Source: Sideroxydans lithotrophicus ES-1 (GTDB lineage: Bacteria; Pseudomonadota; Gammaproteobacteria; Burkholderiales; Gallionellaceae). From it: a stretch of 64,000 nt of DNA. Location: NCBI RefSeq assembly GCF_000025705.1, contig NC_013959.1:1603063-1667062 (forward strand), read 5' to 3'. A program made the position numbers and the translations under genes. Positions 21,024 to 28,373 of the stretch are shown here, in pieces (positions within the stretch are counted from its first letter, which is position 1; the number at the start of each line of letters is the position of its first letter). The notes below the pieces were generated by a model. That model ran no database searches. It saw only the letters and a program-made list of their open reading frames with translations, and was not told the origin of the DNA.

Positions 21024-21295
21024 ACATTGAGTTCGATCCGAAAAAGGCTGCCGGTAACTTGAAGAAACACGGCGTGCCGTTTGATGAAGCGGCGAGTTGT
21101 TTGCTGGATCCGTTGGCGCTGGCGCGTGACGACCCCGATGCGGGAGGTGAGGTGCGCTTGGTGCTATTGGGGATGAGCCATGCGGGGCGGTTATTGACGG
21201 TGTGTTATACCTTGCGCGATGCGGAAACGGTTCGTTTGATTTCGGCGCGCAAGGCCACGAAAAAAGAGGAGAGTTATTATGCGCAAGGAATATGA
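21020..21295 (+). CDS. brnT: BrnT family toxin
   Basis: 91 residues with the BrnT pattern: FDPKKAAGNLKKHGVPFDEA at the N-terminus, DPLALARDDPDA in the middle, and RLLTVCYTLRDAETVRLISARKATKKEE at the end with the conserved R-[IL]-I-SAR-[KR]AT signature. The family are RelE-fold ribonucleases that block translation. The start ATG has no Shine-Dalgarno site and sits six bases after a strong -10 box, so translation may be leaderless. It overlaps brnA by 17 bases. It lies next to the RAYT element, in a region reshaped by recombination. Confidence 0.92.
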   Translation: MNIEFDPKKAAGNLKKHGVPFDEAASCLLDPLALARDDPDAGGEVRLVLLGMSHAGRLLTVCYTLRDAETVRLISARKATKKEESYYAQGI

Positions 21296-21542
21296 TTTTA
21301 CGGGCGCCAAGCGCGCCAAGGATGTGGCCCATCTGGCCAAGCTGCAAACCGAAATGGCGGGCAAGACGCGCATCACGATGCGTGTAGATAATTCGGTGCT
21401 GGCTTTGTACAAGGCGCGCGCCGAGACAAGCGGCGGCAGTTACCAGACCATGATGAATGAAGCGTTGAAACAGTACGCGCTGGGTTTGTCGCTGGCGGAA
21501 GTGGTGCGCGATACGATACGCGAGGAAATGCATTCTTCCTGA
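21279..21542 (+). CDS. brnA: BrnA antitoxin (ribbon-helix-helix)
   Basis: 87 residues. It ends in the typical BrnA half: KTRITMRVDNSVLALYKARA (ribbon and first helix) and SGGSYQTMMNEALKQYALG (second helix). It should bind BrnT and repress the shared promoter through the palindrome over the brnT start. The ATG lies inside the 3' end of brnT; AAGAGGAGAG just upstream is a strong ribosome site, so antitoxin is probably made in excess of toxin. Confidence 0.92.
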   Translation: MRKEYDFTGAKRAKDVAHLAKLQTEMAGKTRITMRVDNSVLALYKARAETSGGSYQTMMNEALKQYALGLSLAEVVRDTIREEMHSS

Positions 21543-21546
21543 AGGA

Positions 21547-21574
21547 ACCAAATTATGGTTTGGTCGTTTCTTTT
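21547..21574 (+). terminator. Weak terminator candidate after brnA
   Basis: Stem ACCAAA/TTTGGT with a 6-base loop (21547-21564), then CGTTTCTTTT. The stem is short and AT-rich, so it is only a candidate. Confidence 0.4.
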
Positions 21575-21616
21575 GTCCGCTTTGCTGAGCTTTTATTTTT
21601 GCTGGATTCCGGCCTG

Positions 21617-21672
21617 CACCCGCAAGAGGTACGCCATGGTTGTAAGGGGCTAACGCCCCAACAACACACGCA
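21617..21672 (+). repeat. Structured repeat family B, copy 1
   Basis: Begins CACCCGCAAG, then GGTACGCC, then an outer stem GTTGT/ACAAC enclosing an inner stem GGGGC-TAAC-GCCCC. The same layout with different stem bases recurs at 39812 and 43345. It lies between brnA and the ABC transporter gene. Confidence 0.7.
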
Positions 21673-21714
21673 GCGCCAGAATGACGGAGTATTGGATTTA
21701 TTTGGTTCATGAAG

Positions 21715-24057
21715 TTACCCATGCACTCCACCGTCAGCTTCCTTCTTGGGTGAGTCGTTCGAGTCACTCACCGCACTAAGCGACCCCTGCCCTATCCGCA
21801 CCACCTCATCCACCAGCAGATTCTTGGGCATGGCGTGGGTAATGAACAGCATCGAGACTTTGCCCTTGAGCTGATTGATGGTGGCGGCGAAATGTTCGGC
21901 GGTGTTGGAATCCAGACTGCTGGTGGCTTCGTCGAAGACGAGTATTTTGGGTTGTTTGATGAGGGCTCTTGCGATGGCCATACGTTGCTTTTGTCCACCG
22001 GAGAGTCCCACACCGCGTTCGCCGATCTCGGTCTGGTAGCCTTGCGGCAGAGCTTCGATGGCGCTGTGGATTTCGGCCATCTTGCAACACTGCACGATCT
22101 GGTCGAAGGTGGTATGCGGGTTGGCCATCAGCAGGTTGTCGTAGATGGTGCCGGAGAAAAGAACCGTCTCCTGCGGCACCACGCCGAAGTAGTGGCGCAA
22201 CTCATTCGCTGAAAGGTAGCGAATGTCATTGCCATCGATCTTGATGGTGCCGCTGGCGGGCTGGTAGAAGCCTTGCAGCAGTTTGGTGAGCGTGCTTTTG
22301 CCTGAGCCCGATGGCCCCATGATGGCGACCACCTTGCCGGGGGCGACCTTGAGGTTGAAGTTCTGGTACAGGAAAGGCCTATCTTCGGCATAGCGGAAGC
22401 TCAAGGCTTCGATGTCGATCTGGCCCTTGCCTTCGCGCATGCGACTGGGCAGAACCGAATACGGTTCCATCGGGGCGTTCATGATGTCGCCCAGGCGCTG
22501 CACGGACATATTGGCTTGCTGGAACTGCTGCCACAGCCCCACCAGCCGCAGCATGGGTTGCGACACTTTGCTGGCGTACATCTGGAAGGCGATGAGCATA
22601 CCAATGGAGAAGTCGCTGCTGTTCATCACGGTATAGGCACCCACGATCAGGATGAGCAGGGTCATCATTTGTTCGAGGCCGTTGGAGATGACGTTGTAGG
22701 TGTTGCCGATCTGGCGGACGTTGAAACCGGTACGTAGGTATTCGGCCAGGTAGTCGCTATAACGGGCATTGAGCTGGGGTTCCATTTGCAGGCTCTTGAC
22801 GGTTTCCAGACCTGATACGTATTCGGTGGTAAATGCCTGGTTGCGCGCACCGAGCATGAATTGTTCGTTCAACCGGGTCCTGAACAAAGGGGCGACGATG
22901 AAGCTCATGATGGTGATCACACCCATGATGGCCAGTGCAATACAGGTCAGCAGCACGCTGTAGTAAAGCATCATGGCGAGGAAGATCAGCAGGAACGGAA
23001 AATCCAGGATGAGGGTGACGGCGGCACTGGCAATGAATTCGCGTATGGTTTCCACCCCATGCAGGCGGGCGGCGATGACACCGGTCGGGCGCTGTTCGAA
23101 GTAGCGCGGCGGGAGCTTGAACAGGTGCTCGAACACGGCATGCCCCAGCACGGCATCCACCCGGTTGCCGGTATGCAGGATGAGGTACTGGCGCACCCAG
23201 GACAGCAAGGCTGAGAACACCATGAATACGGCCAGTGCGATGCCGATGACGATCAGGGTGCTTTCGGTTCGGTGGACAACAACTTTATCGATGATGACTT
23301 GGGTGAATAGCGGCGTCACCAGCCCCAGCAACTGGATAATGAAGGAAGCGATCAGCACGTCGCGCCAGATGCGCTTGTGTTTCAGCAATTCAGGGATGAA
23401 CCAGTTGAAGCCGAATTCAGCTTGTTTGTTTAATGCACCATCGGGGTCCTGGATGCCCTTGGTTTCGAGTGCCAGCTGGAAGGCTGTGCCTGCAAAACGC
23501 GTGGCGAATTCTGCTTGCGTCAGGGTCTTGGGGGTGTTGGTGCCGACCTCGAACAGGATCACGCTCTCGGCAGTCATCTGCACGACGATGGCGGGATGGA
23601 ATTTGGGTGGTGCGGGTGGTAGTTCTACCGGTAGGATGCCAACGGTTTCTGCAGTTTCTTCTTGGACCGCTGCGAGGCCAGGTGTACCTGGTTGCTCTGG
23701 CGCTGTGTGCTGAGCAACCGGAACAACTTCGGCTTCAGCGTCAGACTGCATGACCGGTTCGGCCTCATTCAGTACAACCAGACACGGCAGGTTGAGGCTG
23801 GATAATCCGGCGCACTCGATATCCCTTCGTTTGATCCGAAAACCCAACGCTCTTGCAGCATGGATAAAGGAATCCGAGGTGTAGGGTGGTGGAAATTGCT
23901 TGGCCAGCAACTCGGCATCGAAGGGCTTGCGGTTCAGGGCGCAAAAACTGCCCATGGCCCAGACCATGTCTTCAAGTGCAAAAGTGAATATGGGTGAAGG
24001 ACGGGAAGGCTCCCGCGACAGGCTGCTGGAAACGATCTTGAGCAGCCGCCGCGGCAT
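21715..24057 (-). CDS. Type I secretion ABC transporter/permease with C39-like domain
   Basis: About 780 residues from the preferred ATG at 24057, ten bases after GGAG; the frame is open to an ATG at 24162 with no ribosome site. The N-terminal ~140 residues resemble a C39-like domain (LEDMVWAMGSFCALNRKPFD). I see no catalytic Cys at the expected place, so it should bind unfolded RTX substrate rather than cut a leader. Six membrane helices follow (RDVLIASFIIQLLGLVTPLF onward). The ATPase has Walker A GPSGSGKST, signature VGLSGGQKQRMAIARAL, Walker B ILVFDEATSSLD and H-loop FITHAMP. It is the only complete inner-membrane exporter for the RTX protein in the window. It is separated from the rest of the system by RAYT, brnTA and a truncated paralogue. 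Confidence 0.92.
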   Translation of the reverse strand: MPRRLLKIVSSSLSREPSRPSPIFTFALEDMVWAMGSFCALNRKPFDAELLAKQFPPPYTSDSFIHAARALGFRIKRRDIECAGLSSLNLPCLVVLNEAEPVMQSDAEAEVVPVAQHTAPEQPGTPGLAAVQEETAETVGILPVELPPAPPKFHPAIVVQMTAESVILFEVGTNTPKTLTQAEFATRFAGTAFQLALETKGIQDPDGALNKQAEFGFNWFIPELLKHKRIWRDVLIASFIIQLLGLVTPLFTQVIIDKVVVHRTESTLIVIGIALAVFMVFSALLSWVRQYLILHTGNRVDAVLGHAVFEHLFKLPPRYFEQRPTGVIAARLHGVETIREFIASAAVTLILDFPFLLIFLAMMLYYSVLLTCIALAIMGVITIMSFIVAPLFRTRLNEQFMLGARNQAFTTEYVSGLETVKSLQMEPQLNARYSDYLAEYLRTGFNVRQIGNTYNVISNGLEQMMTLLILIVGAYTVMNSSDFSIGMLIAFQMYASKVSQPMLRLVGLWQQFQQANMSVQRLGDIMNAPMEPYSVLPSRMREGKGQIDIEALSFRYAEDRPFLYQNFNLKVAPGKVVAIMGPSGSGKSTLTKLLQGFYQPASGTIKIDGNDIRYLSANELRHYFGVVPQETVLFSGTIYDNLLMANPHTTFDQIVQCCKMAEIHSAIEALPQGYQTEIGERGVGLSGGQKQRMAIARALIKQPKILVFDEATSSLDSNTAEHFAATINQLKGKVSMLFITHAMPKNLLVDEVVRIGQGSLSAVSDSNDSPKKEADGGVHG

Positions 24058-24233
24058 CAGATGGATGCTCCGCAGGCATAACAATTGACACGAGCTGCTC
24101 TGATGGTTGTCACCATGGGCGCTTCCCTGAACAAGTTTCTGTGTACGCATCATTTGATGCACTTGCCACTCGGGAAAACCCTATCTGGCATCAGGGCAAC
24201 ACCCTACTTGATTGCAATTGTTAAAACAACGTT

Positions 24234-24252
24234 AAAAAAGGCCTATGCCTTT
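24234..24252 (-). terminator. Terminator candidate upstream of the ABC gene
   Basis: Minus strand: AAAGGC-ATAG-GCCTTT stem-loop followed by a further T run. It would stop transcripts arriving from the thioredoxin side before the secretion island. Confidence 0.5.
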
Positions 24253-24509
24253 CTATATATATTGACTGAAAATTTCTCCAAATATGCTGCTGGAAAAGGG
24301 TTTAAGAGGATATATATCCCGCCAACAATCCCGAGTGAACTATGAGGAAACTGACAAATATTCCTGCTTTGCTCTTAAATGTAAATTAAGTTGCTCACAG
24401 CTCTCCTTATGCAAGTCAGCTCGCTTTCAAATCTATATTTTTATGATGAAAATATAAATTGATCTGAAACGAAACAGCACGGGTTCGACAACAAGCCCGA
24501 AGCGGCTTG

Positions 24510-24570
24510 TTGCGGCGTAGGCTAACGTGAGCTTGCGAACGTTAAGCGCGAAGAGCGCGGCCGAAGCCAC
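24510..24570 (+). repeat. Structured repeat family A, copy 1
   Basis: TTGCGGCG, AGGCTAAC, stem 1 AACGT/ACGTT, stem 2 GCGC/GCGC, and the closing hairpin GGC-CGAA-GCC then AC. It is shared with copies at 46328 and 46474, where stem 1 is AACTTGG/CCAAGTT and AACAT/ATGTT. The conserved parts are the boxes; the stems vary in a paired way. Confidence 0.72.
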
Positions 24571-24675
24571 CAGCCGCTCGCGCAGGATGCCGAAGGCAGT
24601 CCCGAGTTCCACGAGGGATGAGGTTTTCGCGGAGGCAACGCGAAAGCTGAGCAATCCGCCCTCTCCGCCAAATAC

Positions 24676-24702
24676 AAAACCGCCCACAAAGGGCGGTTTT
24701 TT
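24676..24702 (-). terminator. Terminator after the thioredoxin gene
   Basis: Stem ACCGCCC/GGGCGGT flanked by an A run on one side and T6 on the other, so it can act in both directions. On the minus strand it follows the thioredoxin stop codon (24729) by about 25 bases. Confidence 0.8.
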
Positions 24703-24728
24703 CATTCAGCGATGCCGTCGCAAACGAT

Positions 24729-25097
24729 TCACGCACCGGACTGATGATGCGAAATCAGCTTGTCGATGAACTGGCGCAAGAAGTGATCCGGCTGCGAACT
24801 GTGGAAACGGTCGAACTCTGCACCGCGGCTGTAGGCGATGACTGTCGGGAATCCCCTGACCTTGTGTTTTCCGGCGATGCGCATGTTCTCGTCCGCATCG
24901 ACTTTCGCCAGCAGGAACTTGCCGCTGTATTCCTTCGCCAGGCGCTCCAGATGCGGGCCGAGGACTTTGCACGGTGCGCACCACTCGGCGCCGATGTCGA
25001 GCAGGATGGGAGCATCCTGCGAACGGGCAACGACCCGCTCGTCAAAATTGGCTTCTTCCACGTCGTATGAATAAGGATGGGGATCGTGCATGTGCAT
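24729..25097 (-). CDS. Thioredoxin-like protein with WCAPC active site
   Basis: 122 residues, no signal peptide. Active site AEWCAPCKVLGPHLERLAKE near residue 40 (classical thioredoxins have WCGPC), catalytic-face KVDADENMRIAGKHKVRGFP with the cis-proline in RGFPT, then the last strand and helix. The N-terminus is His-rich (MHMHDPHPYSYD), an unusual extension. It diverges from hoxF across 86 bases, which makes shared control with the soluble hydrogenase likely. A role in keeping hydrogenase cysteines reduced is only a guess from position. Confidence 0.85.
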   Translation of the reverse strand: MHMHDPHPYSYDVEEANFDERVVARSQDAPILLDIGAEWCAPCKVLGPHLERLAKEYSGKFLLAKVDADENMRIAGKHKVRGFPTVIAYSRGAEFDRFHSSQPDHFLRQFIDKLISHHQSGA

Positions 25098-25183
25098 AAC
25101 TATTCAGTTCCTGTGAGTGCTGTTTAGATTGTTTAGGGGTAAACTGTCCGGACACATTTCGGTGAAGCATCAATTTCCACCAT

Positions 25184-26995
25184 ATGCTACCAGACAACGA
25201 TATTCGTTTTGACGTTTCCGATCTGTCATGGCTGGATAAATTGGTCATGCGTCACGGGCGCGACGCGACCCGGTTGTTGCAGATACTCCGGGAGATACAA
25301 GAGTCTTTCGGCCATATTCCGCAACAGGCCGTTTCCGTACTCGCGGCAAAACTGTCCATACCCCGTTCCCGCATCGAAAGCGTGGCTTCGTTCTATTCTT
25401 TCCTGCACCTGAAACCGCACGGCGAATATCGCGTGCTGTTCTCCGACAACATCACCGACCGCATGCTGGGCAGCCAGGACCTGATGGACCAGATGTGCCA
25501 ATTGTTGTGGCTGCAACCGGGCAAGGTCTCCGAAGACGGCCTGGTCAGCATCGGCACCACATCCTGCACCGGCATGTGTGACCAGGGGCCGGCGCTGCTG
25601 GTCAACGGACGCGCCATCACACGCATGACTCACCAGCGCGTGCAGGAGATCGCACAACTGATCCGCAACCGCACCCCTGTTGCCGACTGGCCGTCCGATT
25701 TCTTCAGGGTGGAAGACAACATCCGGCGCAGCGGCCTGCTGCTCGGCAACACCATTCCCTACGGCGCAGCGTTGGCAGCTGCGATATCGTCCGGGGCGCA
25801 CATCATCGAACCGATCAAGGCATCGGGACTGCGCGGACGCGGCGGCGCCGGCTTCCCAACCGGCTTGAAATGGGAAGCCTGCCGCGATGCACCGGGCTCT
25901 GAACATTATGTGGTGTGCAATGCCGACGAAGGCGAACCGGGCACATTCAAGGACCGCGTGCTGCTCAACTCGCACGCCGACCTGGTGTTCGAAGGCATGA
26001 CGATATGCGCCCTGGCCGTCGGTGCCCGCAAAGGCTTTCTGTACCTGCGCGGCGAATACCGCTACCTGCTCGAACCTTTGCACGCGACATTGCAGCGCCG
26101 CCGCGAAAGCAACCTGCTGGGCGAGAGCATCCTGGGACGGGCCGGATTCGATTTCGACATCGACATCCATGTTGGCGCAGGCGCCTATATCTGCGGCGAG
26201 GAATCGGCGCTGATCGAATCGCTGGAAGGCAAGCGCGGCGTACCGCGCAACCGCCCGCCGTTCCCGGTGACGCACGGATACCTGCAACAACCGACTGCGA
26301 TCGATAATGTCGAGACCTTCTGTCAGGCCGTGCTGGCTCTGTACTTGGGCGCCGAAAGATATCGCGCCATCGGCACAGCCAAATCCACCGGCAGCAAGCT
26401 CATATCTGTCTCCGGCGATTGTCCCCGTCCCGGCATCTATGAGTATCCCTTCGGCGTCTCGGTGCGCGAAGTGCTGCAGGATTGCGGTGCGGTGAACACG
26501 ATCGCAGTGCAGGTCAGCGGTCCGTCCGGTGCGTGTGTCGGGGAAAGCGAATTCGACCGCAAGCTGGGTTTCGAGGACCTGCCGACCGCCGGAGCATTCA
26601 TGGTCTTCGACGACAGCCGCGACATGTTCGAAGTGGCCCGCAACTATGTGCATTTCTTCGCGCATGAGAGTTGCGGCTTTTGCACGCCGTGTCGTGTCGG
26701 CACTTCGATGTTGAAATCCACCATGGACAAGATCGCCAACGGCCACGGCACGCGCTACGACCTGAACGAGGTCGAGAACCTGGACCGTGTGCTGCAGACC
26801 ACGTCCCACTGCGGCCTGGGGCGTACCGCCTGCAACCCGGTGCTGCATACGCTCAAGCATTTCCGTCCCGCCTACGAGAACAGACTGAAATCGCTGATGT
26901 TCTCGCCCGCCTTCGACCTCGACGGTTCCCTGGCGCGCGCACGGCAGATGACCGGCCGCGACGATGCCGGAGCCCACCTGAAGGAGGTCGAGTGA
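25184..26995 (+). CDS. hoxF: NAD-reducing hydrogenase diaphorase subunit HoxF
   Basis: 603 residues joining a NuoE-like part (1-170) and a NuoF-like part. The FMN/NADH region has GRGGAGFPTGLKW (about 217) and CNADEGEPGTFKDR (about 245); GAGAYICGEESALIESLEG follows. The 4Fe-4S ligands are in ESCGFCTPCRVG (about 496) with a late Cys in SHCGLG. It passes electrons between NAD(H) and the hydrogenase module in the cytoplasm. In the NuoE-like part only CTGMC (about 127-131) of the usual four cysteines is present, so that 2Fe-2S cluster may be absent. First gene of hoxFUYH; hoxU begins inside its stop codon region with AAGGAGG in front. Confidence 0.96.
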   Translation: MLPDNDIRFDVSDLSWLDKLVMRHGRDATRLLQILREIQESFGHIPQQAVSVLAAKLSIPRSRIESVASFYSFLHLKPHGEYRVLFSDNITDRMLGSQDLMDQMCQLLWLQPGKVSEDGLVSIGTTSCTGMCDQGPALLVNGRAITRMTHQRVQEIAQLIRNRTPVADWPSDFFRVEDNIRRSGLLLGNTIPYGAALAAAISSGAHIIEPIKASGLRGRGGAGFPTGLKWEACRDAPGSEHYVVCNADEGEPGTFKDRVLLNSHADLVFEGMTICALAVGARKGFLYLRGEYRYLLEPLHATLQRRRESNLLGESILGRAGFDFDIDIHVGAGAYICGEESALIESLEGKRGVPRNRPPFPVTHGYLQQPTAIDNVETFCQAVLALYLGAERYRAIGTAKSTGSKLISVSGDCPRPGIYEYPFGVSVREVLQDCGAVNTIAVQVSGPSGACVGESEFDRKLGFEDLPTAGAFMVFDDSRDMFEVARNYVHFFAHESCGFCTPCRVGTSMLKSTMDKIANGHGTRYDLNEVENLDRVLQTTSHCGLGRTACNPVLHTLKHFRPAYENRLKSLMFSPAFDLDGSLARARQMTGRDDAGAHLKEVE

Positions 26996-27744
26996 GCGAC
27001 ACATTCCAGCTCGATGGCAGCACAGTGCCGTTTGAATCAGGTCAGACCGTGATGCAGGCCGCGCTGGCAGCCGGACATTACATCCCGCACCTGTGCTACC
27101 ACCCGGAGTTCAAACCGCACGGCAGTTGCAAACTGTGCACGGTCAAGGTCAACGGGCGCACGACCGCCTCATGCACCATGCCGGCCGAAGCCGATCTCAA
27201 TGTCGAAAGCAATATCGAGGAACTGAATGCCCTGCGCCGCTCCCTGGTGCAGATGCTGTTCGCCGAAGGTAACCATTTCTGTCCCTCTTGCGAAAAGAGC
27301 GGCAATTGCGTGTTGCAGGCGCTGGGTTACGATCTCGAAGTTCACGCCACCGGCTTCCGCCACCTCTATCCGGATCGCCCGCTGGACGCCTCGCATCCCG
27401 ACATCCTGCTCGACTTCAACCGCTGCATCCTGTGCGAACTGTGCGTGCGCGCCTCCGGCGAAGTGGATGGCAAGAACGTGTTCGCCCTGGCGGGGCGCGG
27501 CATCGACAAACATCTCATCGTCAATGCCGAATCGGGCTTGCTCAAGGATACCAACATCGCGCTCACCGACAAGGCGATGCAGGTCTGCCCGGTGGGCGTG
27601 ATTCTGCCCAAGCGCATCGGCTTCAGCGTGCCTATCGGCGAGCGGCGTTACGACCAGCGCCCGATCAGCGCGCAGGCGCTGGACGACGCTCCGCGCCAAC
27701 TCGACGCCAGCGGCAATTGCGATGCCTGCGAGGGAATGCCATGA
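26992..27744 (+). CDS. hoxU: NAD-reducing hydrogenase diaphorase subunit HoxU
   Basis: 250 residues from GTG at 26992, preceded by AAGGAGG and overlapping the hoxF stop by four bases; the open frame runs further upstream but only as hoxF shadow. 2Fe-2S ligands: CYHPEFKPHGSCKLC (about 36-49) plus SCTMP (about 60). A His-Cys3 4Fe-4S site is in HFCPSCEKSGNC (about 94-106). A further 4Fe-4S site is made of CILCELC (about 145-151) with a distant CPVG (about 200). It corresponds to the N-terminal part of NuoG and wires HoxF to HoxY. Confidence 0.95.
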   Translation: MSDTFQLDGSTVPFESGQTVMQAALAAGHYIPHLCYHPEFKPHGSCKLCTVKVNGRTTASCTMPAEADLNVESNIEELNALRRSLVQMLFAEGNHFCPSCEKSGNCVLQALGYDLEVHATGFRHLYPDRPLDASHPDILLDFNRCILCELCVRASGEVDGKNVFALAGRGIDKHLIVNAESGLLKDTNIALTDKAMQVCPVGVILPKRIGFSVPIGERRYDQRPISAQALDDAPRQLDASGNCDACEGMP

Positions 27745-28280
27745 GCAAGAAACTGCGCGTCGCCACCACTTCGCTAGCCGGTTGCTTCGGCTGCCACATG
27801 TCCTTGCTCGACATCGACGAGCGTCTGTTCCCGCTGCTTGAGCTGGTCGAGTTCGACCGCTCGCCGATCACCGACATCAAACATTGCGGGCCGTGCGACA
27901 TCGGCATCGTCGAAGGCGGTGTCTGCAACGCAGAGAACGTGCATGTGCTGCATGAGTTCAGAAAGAACTGCAAGATCCTCATCGCCATCGGCGCCTGCGC
28001 CATCAACGGCGGGCTGCCGGCACAGCGCAACCATCTCGATCTGGCCAGCTGTCTCACCGAGGTGTATCTCACCGAACCCGGGCTGGAACATGGGCATATC
28101 CCCAACGATCCCGAGCTGCCGCTGCCGCTGGACAAGGTGCATCCGCTGCACGAAGTCGTGAAGATCGATTACTTCATCCCCGGCTGCCCGCCCTCGGCTG
28201 ATGCCATCTGGAAATTCCTCACCGACCTCATTGCGGGCAAGACGCCGGAACTGGGGCACGGGTTGATTAAATATGATTGA
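27741..28280 (+). CDS. hoxY: NAD-reducing [NiFe] hydrogenase small subunit HoxY
   Basis: 179 residues, ATG overlapping the hoxU stop (ATGA). Ligands of the proximal 4Fe-4S cluster are visible: GCFGCHMSLLD (C14-C17 area), GACAING and PGCPPSAD; CGPC near residue 50 is also present. It has no Tat signal and no distal clusters, as expected for the short cytoplasmic small subunits of group 3d enzymes. Confidence 0.96.
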   Translation: MSKKLRVATTSLAGCFGCHMSLLDIDERLFPLLELVEFDRSPITDIKHCGPCDIGIVEGGVCNAENVHVLHEFRKNCKILIAIGACAINGGLPAQRNHLDLASCLTEVYLTEPGLEHGHIPNDPELPLPLDKVHPLHEVVKIDYFIPGCPPSADAIWKFLTDLIAGKTPELGHGLIKYD

Positions 28281-28290
28281 AAGACATTTA

Positions 28291-28359
28291 GCCACAGAGA
28301 TCACAGAGCACACAGAGAAAAGCAGCGAAGTTCTCTGTGGTCTCTGTGTACTCTGTGGC
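28291..28359. repeat. CACAGAG palindrome between hoxY and hoxH
   Basis: Two 29-base arms, GCCACAGAG + ATCACAGAGCA + CACAGAGAA (28291-28319) and its near-perfect inverse (28331-28359), around an 11-base loop. Each arm is itself built of CACAGAG units about 9 bases apart. It resembles the CACAGAG-type intergenic palindromes common in proteobacteria. It splits an otherwise tightly packed operon, so it may form a hairpin that sets hoxH mRNA level. Confidence 0.85.
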
Positions 28360-28373
28360 AAAGGATTTTGAAT

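Larger units (their letters stand above)
24058..24728. other. Non-coding region between the ABC transporter and thioredoxin genes
   Basis: About 670 bases without a convincing gene. 24160-24480 is strongly AT-rich and probably holds the promoter of the ABC gene. It also contains a minus-strand terminator candidate (24234-24252), a structured repeat (24510-24570) and a bidirectional terminator (about 24676-24702). The open frame 24433-24705 on the minus strand crosses the repeat and terminator and is judged spurious. The end of this stretch, CCGCCCTCTCCGCCA at about 24658, resembles a tRNA-Ser acceptor end but no tRNA fold was found. Confidence 0.6.

Noticed and set aside
24510-24570. Family A repeats as integron attC sites
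   Set aside because: The 3' box fits GTTRRRY, but the 5' box GGCTAAC does not fit RYYYAAC, the arms are far too close together (15-22 bases), and no integrase or cassette array is present.
24640-24675. tRNA-Ser remnant
   Set aside because: Only the acceptor-like CCGCCCTCTCCGCCA is seen; no matching 5' acceptor strand, anticodon arm or TTCGAATC loop could be found.
24433-24705. 90-codon open frame MKKPPFVGGFVFGGEGG...
   Set aside because: It runs antisense through the terminator and the family A repeat and has no ribosome site; it is best explained as a chance frame over repeat DNA.
26671-26991. N-terminal extension of HoxU
   Set aside because: It is hoxF read in another frame; GTG at 26992 has AAGGAGG in front and starts at the ferredoxin domain.
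25226-27004. 592-codon frame antisense to hoxF
   Set aside because: Typical high-GC shadow of a real gene; the translation has no domain and the sense strand encodes full-length HoxF.
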